From Rhodanobacter sp. C05 (GTDB lineage Bacteria > Pseudomonadota > Gammaproteobacteria > Xanthomonadales > Rhodanobacteraceae), in contig NZ_MUNQ01000020.1 in assembly GCF_002001165.1 (NCBI RefSeq), positions 1 to 64,000 on the forward strand: 64,000 nucleotides of DNA, in the 5' to 3' direction. The notes under the pieces were generated by a model. That model was not told where the DNA came from. It searched no databases and was given only the letters and a program-made list of their open reading frames with translations. A program made the position numbers and the translations under genes. Shown one piece after another: positions 8,801 through 21,600 of the stretch; the stretch's first letter is position 1, and every line of letters begins with the position of its first letter.

Positions 8801-9447
8801 GTGACGTGACCGAACGCGTGCGCGCGGAACGACACACGGAAATGATGATGGCCGAGCTCAACCACCGGGTGAAGAACACCCTGGCCACGGTGCAGGCGAT
8901 CGCCCACCAGACCATCACCAATGCGTCGGACTTGCCCACCTTCAGGGAAAGCTTTCTGTCGCGACTGCTGGCGCTGTCGAACACCCACAATCTGCTTGCC
9001 CGGGATGCGTGGCTCGGGGCGCCGCTGGTCGGCATCATCAACAACGAACTGGCGCCGTACCGTCACGACAGCAGTGTGCACATGAATGATGAGCGGGTGC
9101 GCCTGCAGGGCGACGAAATCAATCTGCTGCCGAAACAGGCACTGACGATGAGCATGGCCTTCCATGAGCTGGCTACCAACGCCGGCAAGTACGGCTCGCT
9201 GTCGATTCCTGAAGGCCGGGTCACCGTCACCTGGGCGACACACTTGAAGGGTCAACGTCCATGGCTGCTGCTGCAGTGGACGGAAACCGGTGGCCCGGCA
9301 GTCGAGCCGCCTACCCGTCGCGGCTTCGGTTCACGTCTGATCGATGAAGGCGTGCCTTATGAACTGGATGGCGAGGTCGCGCTCGAGTTCCCCCGCAACG
9401 GCGTCACCTGCACCATCGATGTACCACTGAACGAGGAAACTTCCTGA
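5875..9447 (+). CDS. CheB-CheR-PAS-HWE histidine kinase fusion
   Basis: A 1190-residue cytoplasmic signalling protein with no transmembrane segment. Domains in order are: a CheB methylesterase with S40 (GASAGG), H67 (VQHLAP) and D159 (GTGSDG), all three catalytic residues present; a CheR methyltransferase (about 225-490) with SAM motif VPGCATGEEAYS and SCRNLLIYL; a PAS-like region (about 540-640); a long EEL/NEEL-repeat coiled coil (about 665-750); a PAS domain (about 755-860); a second PAS (about 865-985); and an HWE-type kinase with phospho-acceptor H997 in ELNHRVKNTLATVQ plus an ATPase domain. The stop overlaps the next start (ATGA), so a kinase and its response regulator are translationally coupled. 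No receptor, CheA or CheW is nearby. Substrates of the methylation domains are unknown. Confidence 0.9.
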   Translation: MPSYLKPVPTPAATTGKGALTAKIRKLPPPSMMIVGIGASAGGLEAFKAFFAHMPVDGELAFVLVQHLAPDHNSLLAELIGRSTTMPVLEATHGMRVEARHVYVIPPNATLTIADGVLQVCKPAPPREHRWPINTFFTSLAEDQGDRAVCVVLAGTGSDGAQGLRAVKDHGGLALAQSGFDHEAMTGMPANAVATGLVDAVLPVSDMPARLLVYQKQMHAAQQKKGSDGVRGDVAAHLNTICGLLHAEVGHDFSQYKEKTLMRRIQRRMLVVQAETVTDYIEHLRGHPNEHELLFREFLIGVTEFFRDPVAFEALRTIAIPSLLADRASDDVLRVWVPGCATGEEAYSIAILLREAMGSQRGLKVKIFATDIDDQAIDRARAGRYRAPLNGISPERLERWFTQDRDDYCVVKQIREMCIFSPHSVIKDPPFSRMDLVSCRNLLIYLNNDLQERLVQSFHYALRPGGFLLLGPSERLARNARLFTELDKKQRLYVRRDDAHTRPRDFVSMHPRPFSNTEHATPRHVEDPIDQQARQALEPWSPAYVVINSSHDVLRFGGDTGRYLAPSTGAASLNLFQLLDKPLRGAVRAAALQAFASGKQVIRDGLTLLLNGHERSLRLIVEPLGQDEPRDDGKIEMCVVAFHELEPAPHSTQSAADGKPGNELTRIQALEDELRSTRMQLHAAVDLHETASEELKSANEEYQSVNEELQSANEELETSTEEMQSINEELQIVNAELNSKNEALNRLNNDIRNLLDSTQIATIFLDRELHIRSYTPMMTELFHLRDGDKGRPITEISPRISYPELKSDVAQVLHNMTVIERMLRGEGDAPTYLLRMRPYLTFDNVVDGVVLTFVDITESQQLNSEHARLAAIVNSSRDAIFGFSLDERISSWNASAERIFGLSAEQVVGQPLSMLLPPEPSEETRKFFVRHERPTRLAEFDMTWVRPDGTSVPLAISYSPVCDHDGTLFAGKLIARDVTERVRAERHTEMMMAELNHRVKNTLATVQAIAHQTITNASDLPTFRESFLSRLLALSNTHNLLARDAWLGAPLVGIINNELAPYRHDSSVHMNDERVRLQGDEINLLPKQALTMSMAFHELATNAGKYGSLSIPEGRVTVTWATHLKGQRPWLLLQWTETGGPAVEPPTRRGFGSRLIDEGVPYELDGEVALEFPRNGVTCTIDVPLNEETS

Positions 9448-9809
9448 TGACTACCGACAGGAACCTGCCCTGCATTCTGCTCGCCGAAGACGAAATGCTG
9501 CTGGCGATGATGCTGGAAGATCACCTCAGTGCGTCGGGCTACCGCGTACTCAAGGCCGCGCGCCTCACCAAATGCCTGGAACTGGCCGAGTCCGCGCCGA
9601 TCGATCTGGCCATTCTCGACATCAACCTGGCCGGTGAGGTCAGTTACCCCGTCGCCCTGGTGTTGCGCCGTCGCGGCATTCCGTTCGTATTTTCCTCCGG
9701 CTACGGCGGCGAGGACCTGCCCGAAGCCTGGTGTCATGAAAAGACCCTGCAAAAGCCCTATGACACCAGGCAACTGACCGCAGCCCTGACTGCCCTGCGC
9801 GCTGCCTGA
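9447..9809 (+). CDS. Single-domain response regulator
   Basis: A 120-residue receiver domain only. The acidic pocket is seen in LLAEDEMLL near the N-terminus, the phospho-acceptor Asp in AILDINLAG, a switch Ser in FSSGYGG and the Lys in LQKPYDT. There is no output domain. It overlaps the stop of the HWE kinase by ATGA and is very likely its phosphotransfer partner. HWE kinases commonly pair with such single-domain regulators. The downstream target is not evident. Confidence 0.9.
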   Translation: MTTDRNLPCILLAEDEMLLAMMLEDHLSASGYRVLKAARLTKCLELAESAPIDLAILDINLAGEVSYPVALVLRRRGIPFVFSSGYGGEDLPEAWCHEKTLQKPYDTRQLTAALTALRAA

Positions 9810-10178
9810 GCATACGCATAGGGTGATCCACGATCATCCGTTCTGCACGGGCATGGCTTCATGCAGCAGCGGGCTCCTGGCCAGCCGCTACCAACGTGAT
9901 GACGACTGCTCGTAGCGCCATCTTCGGCTGACTACGCGGCCCATCCGGGCGGTAGAACGGAACCCAAGCCACAGCCCGCCGGCGCCTGCCGGCTGAACCG
10001 ATCCGAGCAAGCTTGCCGTCGATCGGGTATCGTGCCGCGTCCCAAACATTCGCACCCTGCCTGCCGGGCCAGCGAAAATCCGGCTGAAAACCCGCAGGCG
10101 CATTGAAAAATATCCCGGAGGACAGCATCTGAGCTGGCCTCTTCACGCTTGCCCTACGCCCTATCCGGAATCCAGACC
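9810..10178. other. Intergenic region before EF-G
   Basis: About 370 bases. Open frames here do not resemble known proteins and no tRNA or clear terminator was recognised. It presumably carries the promoter of the EF-G gene; no convincing -35/-10 pair could be fixed. Confidence 0.4.
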
Positions 10179-12308
<2,130 letters not shown>

Positions 12309-12351
12309 GTCTTCGTTTCCATGCTCGCACTGATCTCATTGCGCCATGAAC

Positions 12352-12391
12352 ATAAAGAACCCGGGGAGTGATCTCCGGGTTCTTTATTTTT
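12352..12391 (+). terminator. Rho-independent terminator of EF-G
   Basis: The left arm ATAAAGAACCCGG pairs with CCGGGTTCTTTAT over 13 bp, with further partial pairing inside, and is followed by TTTTT. It lies about 45 bases after the stop codon. Confidence 0.92.
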
Positions 12392-12603
12392 AGGTGCTGA
12401 AAGAAAGCTGCTGCAACGTCAGCATTCGATCCAGGCAGACGCCGGAGCTTTGCATCGGGTTATCCACGGCGGCACTCTCCGATCGGCAGGCATGTCATCG
12501 GCGCATGATGTCTTGACTGCAGGAGAGCTATCGAATGGCATCACGGGGGATTCGTCAGGAGAGCTGCTGGCGTCGCCAATACCGAGTTGAATGAACCGGC
12601 AGC

Positions 12604-12846
12604 TCAACCTTTGCCCAGCTCGTGCCGGCTCTTTTCGCTGAGCTTGACACCGTATTTCTTCGCGGCGGCCTGGATCCGTTTCCATGCCTCGTCTTTTTCT
12701 TCGGCGCTTGCGCCTTCAACCTGGTTGAAGCGCGCGACGGCGTTGCGCACATGCGCCGCATCTTCAAGAGGTTCCTTGCGTTGCCTGGGAAACGCGAAGT
12801 TGCGCTTTGTCAGGTCGTTGCGCTTTTCGGTGTCGAGTTTTGTCAT
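12604..12846 (-). CDS. Small DUF6582-like hypothetical protein
   Basis: An 80-residue basic, soluble protein beginning MTKLDTEKRNDL. It contains the conserved-looking block FAFPRQRKEPLEDAAHVRNA and a C-terminal helix DEAWKRIQAAAKKYGV. I recognise the pattern as a widespread small bacterial family (DUF6582-like) of unknown function. It has no signal peptide or membrane segment. It stands alone on the minus strand and is convergent with the EF-G gene. Naming rests on recognition of the motif block only. Confidence 0.65.
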   Translation of the reverse strand: MTKLDTEKRNDLTKRNFAFPRQRKEPLEDAAHVRNAVARFNQVEGASAEEKDEAWKRIQAAAKKYGVKLSEKSRHELGKG

Positions 12847-13569
12847 GTTGTCTCTCCAGCTGCCGAGGCGCCGAGCAATCTTTCACCCATGGGCATCGCA
12901 CCCCGAGAAGCCTTTGCCAGCATTTCAATCAAGGCTCTGCTCACCATCGACTTTTGATGACTTTTCCCGGCATGACGAACAGCCTGTCGTCCGCATTGAA
13001 GGTCCCACACAGACAATCCCGCTCGACCGATGTATCGGTCATGACCTCCTTCATGTCGCTGGGAGCTTCGTTCCGGGTGCTCGTCACAGCGTGGTTATCA
13101 AGCACGAATGCGGAAAGGGAATGCGGTGCAGTGGCAGTCATGGCGGATATCCAGATTCACGTGGGCAACAAGATGATGAGCAACAACGCAGATGCTACGA
13201 ACGCGTTGGTGATGATGCTGCCAACGCATGTGAACATTCGGTGTTATCGGCATGCGTGAATTGCAATGACTGTTTAACATCGCCTCCGGTTTCCCGGCCT
13301 GCGATCTCTCGCTTCTGCATGAACACGATCATTGGTTGTTGCCATGAGAACTGGCGAAGCACATGCACGTGACCCATCCGTTGTACATGCTTGTCGTGCC
13401 AGATCCCCGTGAGCATGTCGTGATTGGACAACAGGGTTCGCATTGACAGTCCGTCCACTGCGGCCTTGTTACCGTGCATCGTTCGCGCGTAGGTTCGAAA
13501 TTCTGCGCGAAGATTCCTCCACTGCGACCCTTGCCTAAGGTTCATCGCACCTGCCGCAAGGACACCACC
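12847..13569. other. Gene-poor stretch
   Basis: About 720 bases in which several short open frames occur on both strands. None has recognisable motifs, a consistent codon bias or a good ribosome-binding site. Base composition looks less GC-rich than in the flanking genes. No RNA gene or transposon remnant was recognised. Confidence 0.4.
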
Positions 13570-13728
13570 ATGTCTCTATCATTGCTATTGATCATTGTCC
13601 TCGTACTGATGTTGATCGGCGCACTCCCGACGTGGGGATACAGTCGCTCGTGGGGCTATCGCCCGACAGGCGGTCTCGGCGTCATCCTCATTGTGGTCAT
13701 CGTGCTGTTGTTGCTCGGCGTCCTGTGA
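13570..13728 (+). CDS. DUF3309 family tiny membrane protein
   Basis: A 52-residue protein with two hydrophobic segments flanking the conserved loop GALPTWGYSRSWGY and then GGLGVILIVVIVLLLLG. This is the DUF3309 pattern, common in proteobacteria and of unknown function. The ATG at 13570 has an AAGGA Shine-Dalgarno sequence 8 bases upstream. A longer in-frame start upstream would add a non-conserved extension. Confidence 0.82.
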   Translation: MSLSLLLIIVLVLMLIGALPTWGYSRSWGYRPTGGLGVILIVVIVLLLLGVL

Positions 13729-13746
13729 AACGCGTATCGACACCTC

Positions 13747-13896
13747 GTGAAACGTAGTCGATGGATTGCGTTCCTGTTCCTGATCATCTCGATTGTCGCC
13801 ATGCTTGGAACAGGTCTCTACCTGAGCGCAACACATCAGGGATCGCACCCTGTCGAAAGCGACCCGGCGGCAGGCACGTCTGTACCACTGCGGTAG
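13747..13896 (+). CDS. Possible 49-residue single-pass membrane protein
   Basis: A short frame starting at GTG 13747, 18 bases after the DUF3309 stop and in the same frame. It encodes KRSRW followed by one strong transmembrane helix (WIAFLFLIISIVAMLGTGLYL) and a short polar tail. The basic N-terminus plus helix is typical of a real small membrane protein, but the Shine-Dalgarno sequence is weak and no family was recognised. It could be translationally coupled to the DUF3309 gene. Confidence 0.35.
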   Translation: MKRSRWIAFLFLIISIVAMLGTGLYLSATHQGSHPVESDPAAGTSVPLR

Positions 13897-14073
13897 CGAA
13901 CCTGCATCAAGCCTCGACTCCGCAACATCCAAAGTGAGTAGTCCTCATGCGTGGCCAAGTGTCGACAACGCCGCTGCAATACGATTTCTCGCTAGAGAAA
14001 CACGAGAGCGACGAACCCACGCCGTTGCCTTCATCCTCGTGATGCACCGACGGCCTGGACGCATGGCGCAGTC

Positions 14074-15438
14074 ATGAACGATTCCGGGTCGGCACCTCTC
14101 GCGAAGTCGCTGACGCTTGCCGCGATGAGCCTCGGTTATGGCGTCGTGCAACTCGATGTCACCATCGTCAACACGGCCTTGCGCAGCATCGGCACCTCCC
14201 TGGGCGGCGGCGTGTCCGAGCTGCAGTGGATTGTCAGTACTTATACGATCGCGTTTGCAGCCTTGATCCTGACCGCAGGCGCACTGGGTGATCGCATTGG
14301 TGCGAAGAAAGTCTTCATGGCCGGCTTCGCCATCTTTACGGGTGCTTCGCTCGCGTGTGCGCTGGCACCAACCGCGGTACTGCTGATTGCAGCCAGAGCC
14401 GCGCAGGGCATGGGAGCGGCCATCCTGGTGCCGAATTCGCTTGCCCTGCTCAACCATGCCTATCCTGATGAAAAGGAACGTGGGCGAGCAGTTGGCATCT
14501 GGGCCGCTGGAGCGAGCCTTGCTCTCACGGCGGGCCCGCTTGCAGGAGGTGCTCTGATTGCCCTCGTGGGCTGGCGCAGCATCTTCCTGGTCAATCTGCC
14601 CATTGGCCTCGCCGGTCTCTGGCTGACGTGGCGCTATGCGAGCGAGACGCCGCGGTCACCGCACCATTCACTCGATCTGGGCGGCCAGGCCGCGGCAATC
14701 GGCGCGCTGGGCTGTCTGGCCGGCGCCATTATTGAAGGTGGCACTCACGGCTGGAGCAATCCATGGGTTCTGGCAGGCTTTGCGGCCTTCACCGCTCTGG
14801 CAGTGGCTTTTGTATTTCAGGAACGGCGCGCCAGGCAGCCCATGCTTCCGCTTTCGCTGTTTCGACACCGACTGTTCGCGCTGACGTCGGCGATCGGCCT
14901 GCTGGTGAACGTGGCCTTTTACGGCCTCATCTTCGTGCTCAGCCTGTACTTCCAGCAGATCAACGGCCTGTCACCTCTTGCAACAGGTCTGGCCTTTCTT
15001 CCAATGATGGGAGCCGTGTTGCCGGCGAACTTGCTGGCCGCTCGCGCAACCGAGCGATTTGGCGCCCCTGCCATCATCGCCATCGGCGCAACCATGGCAG
15101 CCGTGGGATGCATGGCACTCCTTGGCACCGACCGCGGCACGAGCTATGGGTCCATGTGCGTCCAGCTTGTCGCGATCGGCGCTGGCCTGGGCTTGCTGGT
15201 ACCACCGCTCACCTCGACGCTGCTCGGCAGCGTGGAGAAGAAACGCTCGGGCATTGCTGCGGGCGTTCTCAACGCCACCAGACAGACTGGCAGTGTCCTG
15301 GGTGTCGCTTTGTTCGGGGCATTTGTAGCCAAGGCAGGGGCATTTATCTTCGGCACCCGGGAATCGCTCATGATGTGCGCGATCCTTTTACTCGGAGCTG
15401 CGGTGACGATCATGGTCGGTGGTCGCAGCAGGAACTAG
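14074..15438 (+). CDS. MFS drug-exporter-like transporter (DHA2/EmrB-QacA type)
   Basis: A 454-residue polytopic inner-membrane transporter. Family motifs are visible: LDVTIVNTAL in helix 1 (motif D1), LGDRIGAKK in loop 2-3 (motif A), an RAAQGMGAAILVP segment (motif B) and ASLALTAGPLAGG (motif C), which marks the proton-driven drug antiporters. About 14 hydrophobic segments fit the DHA2 class. No EmrA-type membrane-fusion partner, TolC or regulator lies beside it, so it probably works as a single component. The substrate is unknown. Confidence 0.85.
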   Translation: MNDSGSAPLAKSLTLAAMSLGYGVVQLDVTIVNTALRSIGTSLGGGVSELQWIVSTYTIAFAALILTAGALGDRIGAKKVFMAGFAIFTGASLACALAPTAVLLIAARAAQGMGAAILVPNSLALLNHAYPDEKERGRAVGIWAAGASLALTAGPLAGGALIALVGWRSIFLVNLPIGLAGLWLTWRYASETPRSPHHSLDLGGQAAAIGALGCLAGAIIEGGTHGWSNPWVLAGFAAFTALAVAFVFQERRARQPMLPLSLFRHRLFALTSAIGLLVNVAFYGLIFVLSLYFQQINGLSPLATGLAFLPMMGAVLPANLLAARATERFGAPAIIAIGATMAAVGCMALLGTDRGTSYGSMCVQLVAIGAGLGLLVPPLTSTLLGSVEKKRSGIAAGVLNATRQTGSVLGVALFGAFVAKAGAFIFGTRESLMMCAILLLGAAVTIMVGGRSRN

Positions 15439-15949
15439 ATCACCTGCCATGAAGCACGGACTGCGCGAACCATTTCTGCCCGTTCTCATATCGCTGTACG
15501 TCGCGCCCATGTCGCCACACTCCGCGTGCGGTCGTTATCCGCATTTCGCAATCAGGAAGAGTTGGTGCAGACGCGATCATCACGCCCCATGCTGGATAAC
15601 TGACGTCAGTCGGCGAAGGTAGCCTCTCTGCCTCGTCAAGGACTGATGACGCCGACTGTTTATCTACCTGATGCTTTTTAAAATTCACCGCCCCATGGGC
15701 GGTTTCTTTTGTGCGATGGGTGCAACCTTGAGTCCCTGGAGCTGGTTTCTACCGCAGCTGCATGGTGACTCCGTTCAGAAATATGCATGCGGCCACGTCG
15801 TTTTGGCGCTCATCCAAATCAAGTTGATAGTGACGACATGGCCAATGCCTGCTTTTTGGCCATGTCGAATATGGGTGAATTGGTCGTTCTGAGGCCAGCG
15901 GCCGATCCAAGCTACAATTGCCGGTTCGCGCTCCAGCTGACCTGCCACC
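15439..15949. other. Intergenic region between MFS gene and prfC
   Basis: About 510 bases. Apart from the possible terminator at 15687-15710 nothing is supported. An 82-residue minus-strand frame (15440-15688) has no recognisable motif. No tRNA was seen. Confidence 0.4.
15687..15710 (+). terminator. Possible terminator or small-RNA end
   Basis: A 7-bp stem ACCGCCC / GGGCGGT with a CAT loop is followed by TTCTTTT. It is about 250 bases after the MFS stop, so it may end a long 3-prime untranslated region or an unrecognised short transcript. Confidence 0.5.
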
Positions 15950-17551
<1,602 letters not shown>

Positions 17552-17637
17552 CGCACGTCGCCCTTCGTGACTTGCGTCACTGGGGCACGCCTCTTTGCAC
17601 TGCTAGCCTGCGGGCGTTACCTCTCGAAGATAGACGC

Positions 17638-18564
17638 ATGCAGAACCCGCAGCTCGCTTTCGTCACATCACCAAATGCGCCAAGCTGGCAGCGCTGGCTG
17701 GTGCTATCACCTGCGGCGCGCATCATCTTCTTCGCGGCGATGCTGATCGGCTTCAGCATACTCACACACACGACTGTCGCCGCTCTGGGCTGGACCGCAA
17801 AAGCCGCAGACCCGTTGCACCACGCGCTGGCGACCCTCAGCGTGCAACTACTGCCGGCGCTGCTCGGCTACGTGATCCTGGTCCGCCTGATCGAGCAACG
17901 GCAGCTGCACGAACTGTCACCACGCACCATTCCAACCTACGGCGTCGCCGGTCTGGTGACCGGTGCCGTGTTGTTCAGCGTGGTGGTTGGCGTGCTTTGG
18001 CTGGCCGGCAGCTATCACGTCACCGGTACCGACCCGCAGGTGGACTGGTTACCCGGCGTATTGGTAGCTGGTATCGGTGCCGGCATCGGCGAAGAGATCA
18101 TCACTCGTGGTGTGCTGTTCCGCATTGTCGAGGAAGGCCTCGGCACCTGGTGGGCGCTGGTGATTTCGGCATTGTTTTTCGGTGCCGCCCACATCTTCAA
18201 TCCCGGTGCCACGCTGTGGAGTTCCGCGGCAATCGCGATCGAGGCAGGCCTGTTACTGGCCATGATCTATCACGTCACCCGCTCGCTATGGGCCTGCATC
18301 GGCCTGCATGCCGCATGGAACATCATGCAGGGCACGGTCTATGGCATTCCGGTTTCCGGAGGCGCCAGCAGGGGCTGGCTGATCTCCAACCGCACCGGTC
18401 CGGACTGGCTGAGCGGCGGCACATTCGGCGCGGAAGCCTCGGTGGTGGCACTCGCCGTCTGTTCGATGCTCACGCTGGCCCTGCTGACCGTAGCGCGACG
18501 GCGTGGCTCGATCGTGCCGTGCGCGCCCTGGCAGCGATTCCTGCACGGGTCCGGGCGTCATTGA
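17638..18564 (+). CDS. CPBP family intramembrane metalloprotease
   Basis: A 308-residue multi-pass membrane protein with the three CPBP (Abi/Rce1-like) motifs: E152-E153-xxx-R157 in GEEIITRG, FGAAH in the following helix and HAAWN in the last conserved helix. Bacterial members process or degrade membrane or prenylated proteins, or give self-immunity to peptides; no partner is visible here. The ATG at 17638 is preferred over an upstream ATG at 17572, which would lie in the poorly conserved leader. The C-terminal region after residue 240 is hydrophobic. Confidence 0.85.
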   Translation: MQNPQLAFVTSPNAPSWQRWLVLSPAARIIFFAAMLIGFSILTHTTVAALGWTAKAADPLHHALATLSVQLLPALLGYVILVRLIEQRQLHELSPRTIPTYGVAGLVTGAVLFSVVVGVLWLAGSYHVTGTDPQVDWLPGVLVAGIGAGIGEEIITRGVLFRIVEEGLGTWWALVISALFFGAAHIFNPGATLWSSAAIAIEAGLLLAMIYHVTRSLWACIGLHAAWNIMQGTVYGIPVSGGASRGWLISNRTGPDWLSGGTFGAEASVVALAVCSMLTLALLTVARRRGSIVPCAPWQRFLHGSGRH

Positions 18565-18627
18565 CCCTGGGGCACACGCGGCCGACTATGGTTCGGCGGC
18601 TGCACCGGCTACCCTGTCAGAGGCACG

Positions 18628-21600
18628 ATGACCGTTCCGGTGATCGTGCAACAGGTCGCCCACGAACCGCGATGGTCCGCCATGCATCCGACTCAATCGA
18701 ATTTTTCCTGGCTGGCTGATCAGCCGCTGCAGCGCAAGATCCTGTTCGCAGTCGTCCTGCTGCTGGGACTGTTCCTGCTGACCAGCGTGGTGACCCTGCA
18801 TTCGCTGCGCCAGCAGGAAACCAATCGCTACTGGACAGTTCACACCTACCAGGTGCTGCTCGAACTTGACCAGGTGCAGAACAGTTTGCAGACCAGCCAG
18901 CTCGGCGCACGCGGCTACATGCTGACTCAGCGTGCGGACCAGCGCGCGATGTTCGAGAACGGCGCGGGTAGCCTGCACGACCGCATTGTCCAGTTGCGCC
19001 AGCTCACGGCGGACAACCCACTGCAGCAGTCGCGCATCGACAACCTGGAAACACTGGCCGCGAAATGGCGGCGCGAAGTCACGGCCAATGCGATCGACGC
19101 GATGGCACGCGTGAAGACTGCCGACCCCGTGGCGATGGCGCAGGAGTTCCAGCACATCCAGTCAAACTACCTCGAACATCGCACGGTTCGCATTGAGGAT
19201 CTGAGCAATATCATCGAGCAGATGGTCGGTGAGGAGAATCAGCTGCTGACCACGCGCAGCCAGGAACTGAACAGCACGCTGAACCAAACCCAGGTCATCA
19301 ACGCCATAGCCGCCTTGCTGGGCATCCTGCTCGGGATCGCGGTGATCAGCCTGACCGCACGCCTGGTCACGCGACCACTGCGGCGCAAGGCCGACCTGAT
19401 GACCCGGCTGGCCAATCACGACCATCAGTTCGAGATCGACCAGCTCGACCGCCGTGACGAGATCGGTGAAATTGCCCGCGCCCTGCAGGTATTCAGGCGA
19501 ATGGTGATCGATACCGAGGCGCAAACCTGGATCAAGACCCAGGTCTCGAGTATTTCCCATGTGCTGCAGCAGGCTACCACCCACAAGGACTTCGCACAGT
19601 GGCTCACCAGCGAGCTGGTGCCACTGCTTGGGGCCGGCGTAGGCCTGTTCTATTCGTTCGACGATGCGCGTCACCGGCTCGATCTGCTGGGCAGTTACGG
19701 TCTGCGCCTGAGCAACCGTACTGCCGACCACTACCTGCCCGGCGAGGGGCTGGTAGGCCAGTGCGCGATCGAGCGCAAGCCGATCATGCTCAACGACATA
19801 CCTGAAAATTACCTGCACATCGACTCGGGTAGTGGGGAAGCCCTGCCACGCCATATCGCGATCATGCCGGTGCTCTACCGCGATACGCTGATCGGCGTAT
19901 TCGAGCTGGCCGGCTTCACGGCATTCGCGCGGCTGCAACTGCAGCTGCTGGAGGAGCTGCTGCCGATCGTCGGGCTGGCGCTGGAGAACCTCAATCGCGC
20001 CGTCAGCACGCATGACCTGCTGCTGCAGACACAGGAGCAGGCTGACGAACTGCGCGTGTCCGAGCTGGTGATGCGACAGCAGAAAGAAGTGCTGCGCGAC
20101 AACAACGAGGCCTTGCAGGCCAAGACTGCCGAGCTGGAGGAACAGTCCGAGCGGCTGGTCGCCTCCGAAGAGGAATTGCGCCTGCAGGCTGAGGAACTGC
20201 AGGCGTCCAACGAGGAATTGCGTGAGAAGACCGACAGCCTGAACCGTCAGAAGCATGTGCTGGAAGAGCTGCAGCTGGAGACCGCAGAAAAGGCCGAGGA
20301 GCTGGCTCGTGCCAGCCAGTACAAATCCGAATTTCTCGCCAACATGTCGCATGAACTGCGCACGCCGCTGAACAGCCTGCTGATCCTTTCGCGCAGCCTG
20401 GCCGACAATGACAGCGGCAACCTCGACGAAGAGCAGATCGAATCGGCACGCATCATCCACGACGCCGGCACCAGCCTGTTGAACCTGATCAACGACATTC
20501 TCGATCTGTCCAAGATCGAGGCAGGCAAGATGGAGCTGGTGATCGACGAGCTGCCACTGGCTGACCTGGCGCAGCGACTCAGGCGCACGTTTACGCACGT
20601 CGCCGAGGAAAAGGGTCTCGGCTTCACGCTGGAGATCGAATCAGGACTGCCAGCCGCCCTGCACACCGACAGCACCAAGCTCGAGCAGATCGCCAACAAC
20701 CTGCTCAGCAACGCCTTCAAGTTCACCGCGCTTGGCAGCGTGGCCGTACGCATCGGTCGCCCCGGCAACGAAATCACCATTCCCGAGGCGCTGCGGAAAC
20801 AGCCACTGATTGCCATCACGGTCAACGACACCGGCATCGGCATTCCAGCCGACAAGTTCCAGCGCATCTTCAACGCATTCGAGCAGGTGGACGCGGGCAC
20901 CAGCCGGCAGTTCGGCGGCACCGGGCTGGGCCTGGCCATTTCGCGTCGGATGGCCATGCTGCTGGGTGGCGACATTGCCCTGCACAGCGAGAGCGGCCAT
21001 GGCAGCAGCTTCACCGTGCTGTTGCCCGAAACACCACCTCCGCAACGGCGCGATGCACCTGAAAGAGCCGCGCAAATCAAGCCGCACCCACTTGTGCGGC
21101 CATCGTCTCCATACCTGCTGCCGGACAGCATCGAAGACGATCGCGACTCGCTGCTGTCCGGCCAGACCACGATCCTGGTGATCGAGGACGATCCGGCCTT
21201 CGCGCGCATCCTGATCGACATGATCCATCGCAAGGGCTACCGAGCACTGGCAGCAACCGATGGCGAAGCAGGACTGCAGCTGGCACGTGAATATCACCCT
21301 ACCGGCATCCTGCTGGATGTGATGCTGCCGGCCATGGACGGCTGGGCCGTGATGGACCAGCTCAAGGCCGACGCCACCACGCGGACGATTCCGGTGCATT
21401 TCATTTCGGCGACCGATGATGCCACCCGTGGACTTGAACTTGGTGCGGTCGGCTTCCTCACCAAACCGGTCAGCCGCGCCGCGATCGATACCGCCTTCAA
21501 GCGCCTGCTGCATTTCTCGGAAGGTCATCAACGGCACCTGCTGATCGTCGACGATGAAGCCGACTCGCGCACTGCCGTACGCAGCATGCTGAATGCCGCT

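Noticed and set aside
9859..10146. 95-codon minus-strand frame upstream of EF-G
   Set aside because: Arg/Pro-rich composition typical of non-coding high-GC DNA; no recognised family.
10149..10178. TTG start adding ten residues to EF-G
   Set aside because: The extra residues (PYALSGIQT) are unlike EF-G N-termini, while the GTG at 10179 gives the usual MAR...YRNIGI beginning.
13195..13545. 116-codon minus-strand frame in the gene-poor stretch
   Set aside because: No recognisable domain, no good ribosome site and unremarkable composition. A small real gene cannot be fully excluded.
15440..15688. 82-codon minus-strand frame before prfC
   Set aside because: No motif or ribosome site. The 5-prime end overlaps the possible terminator hairpin at 15687.
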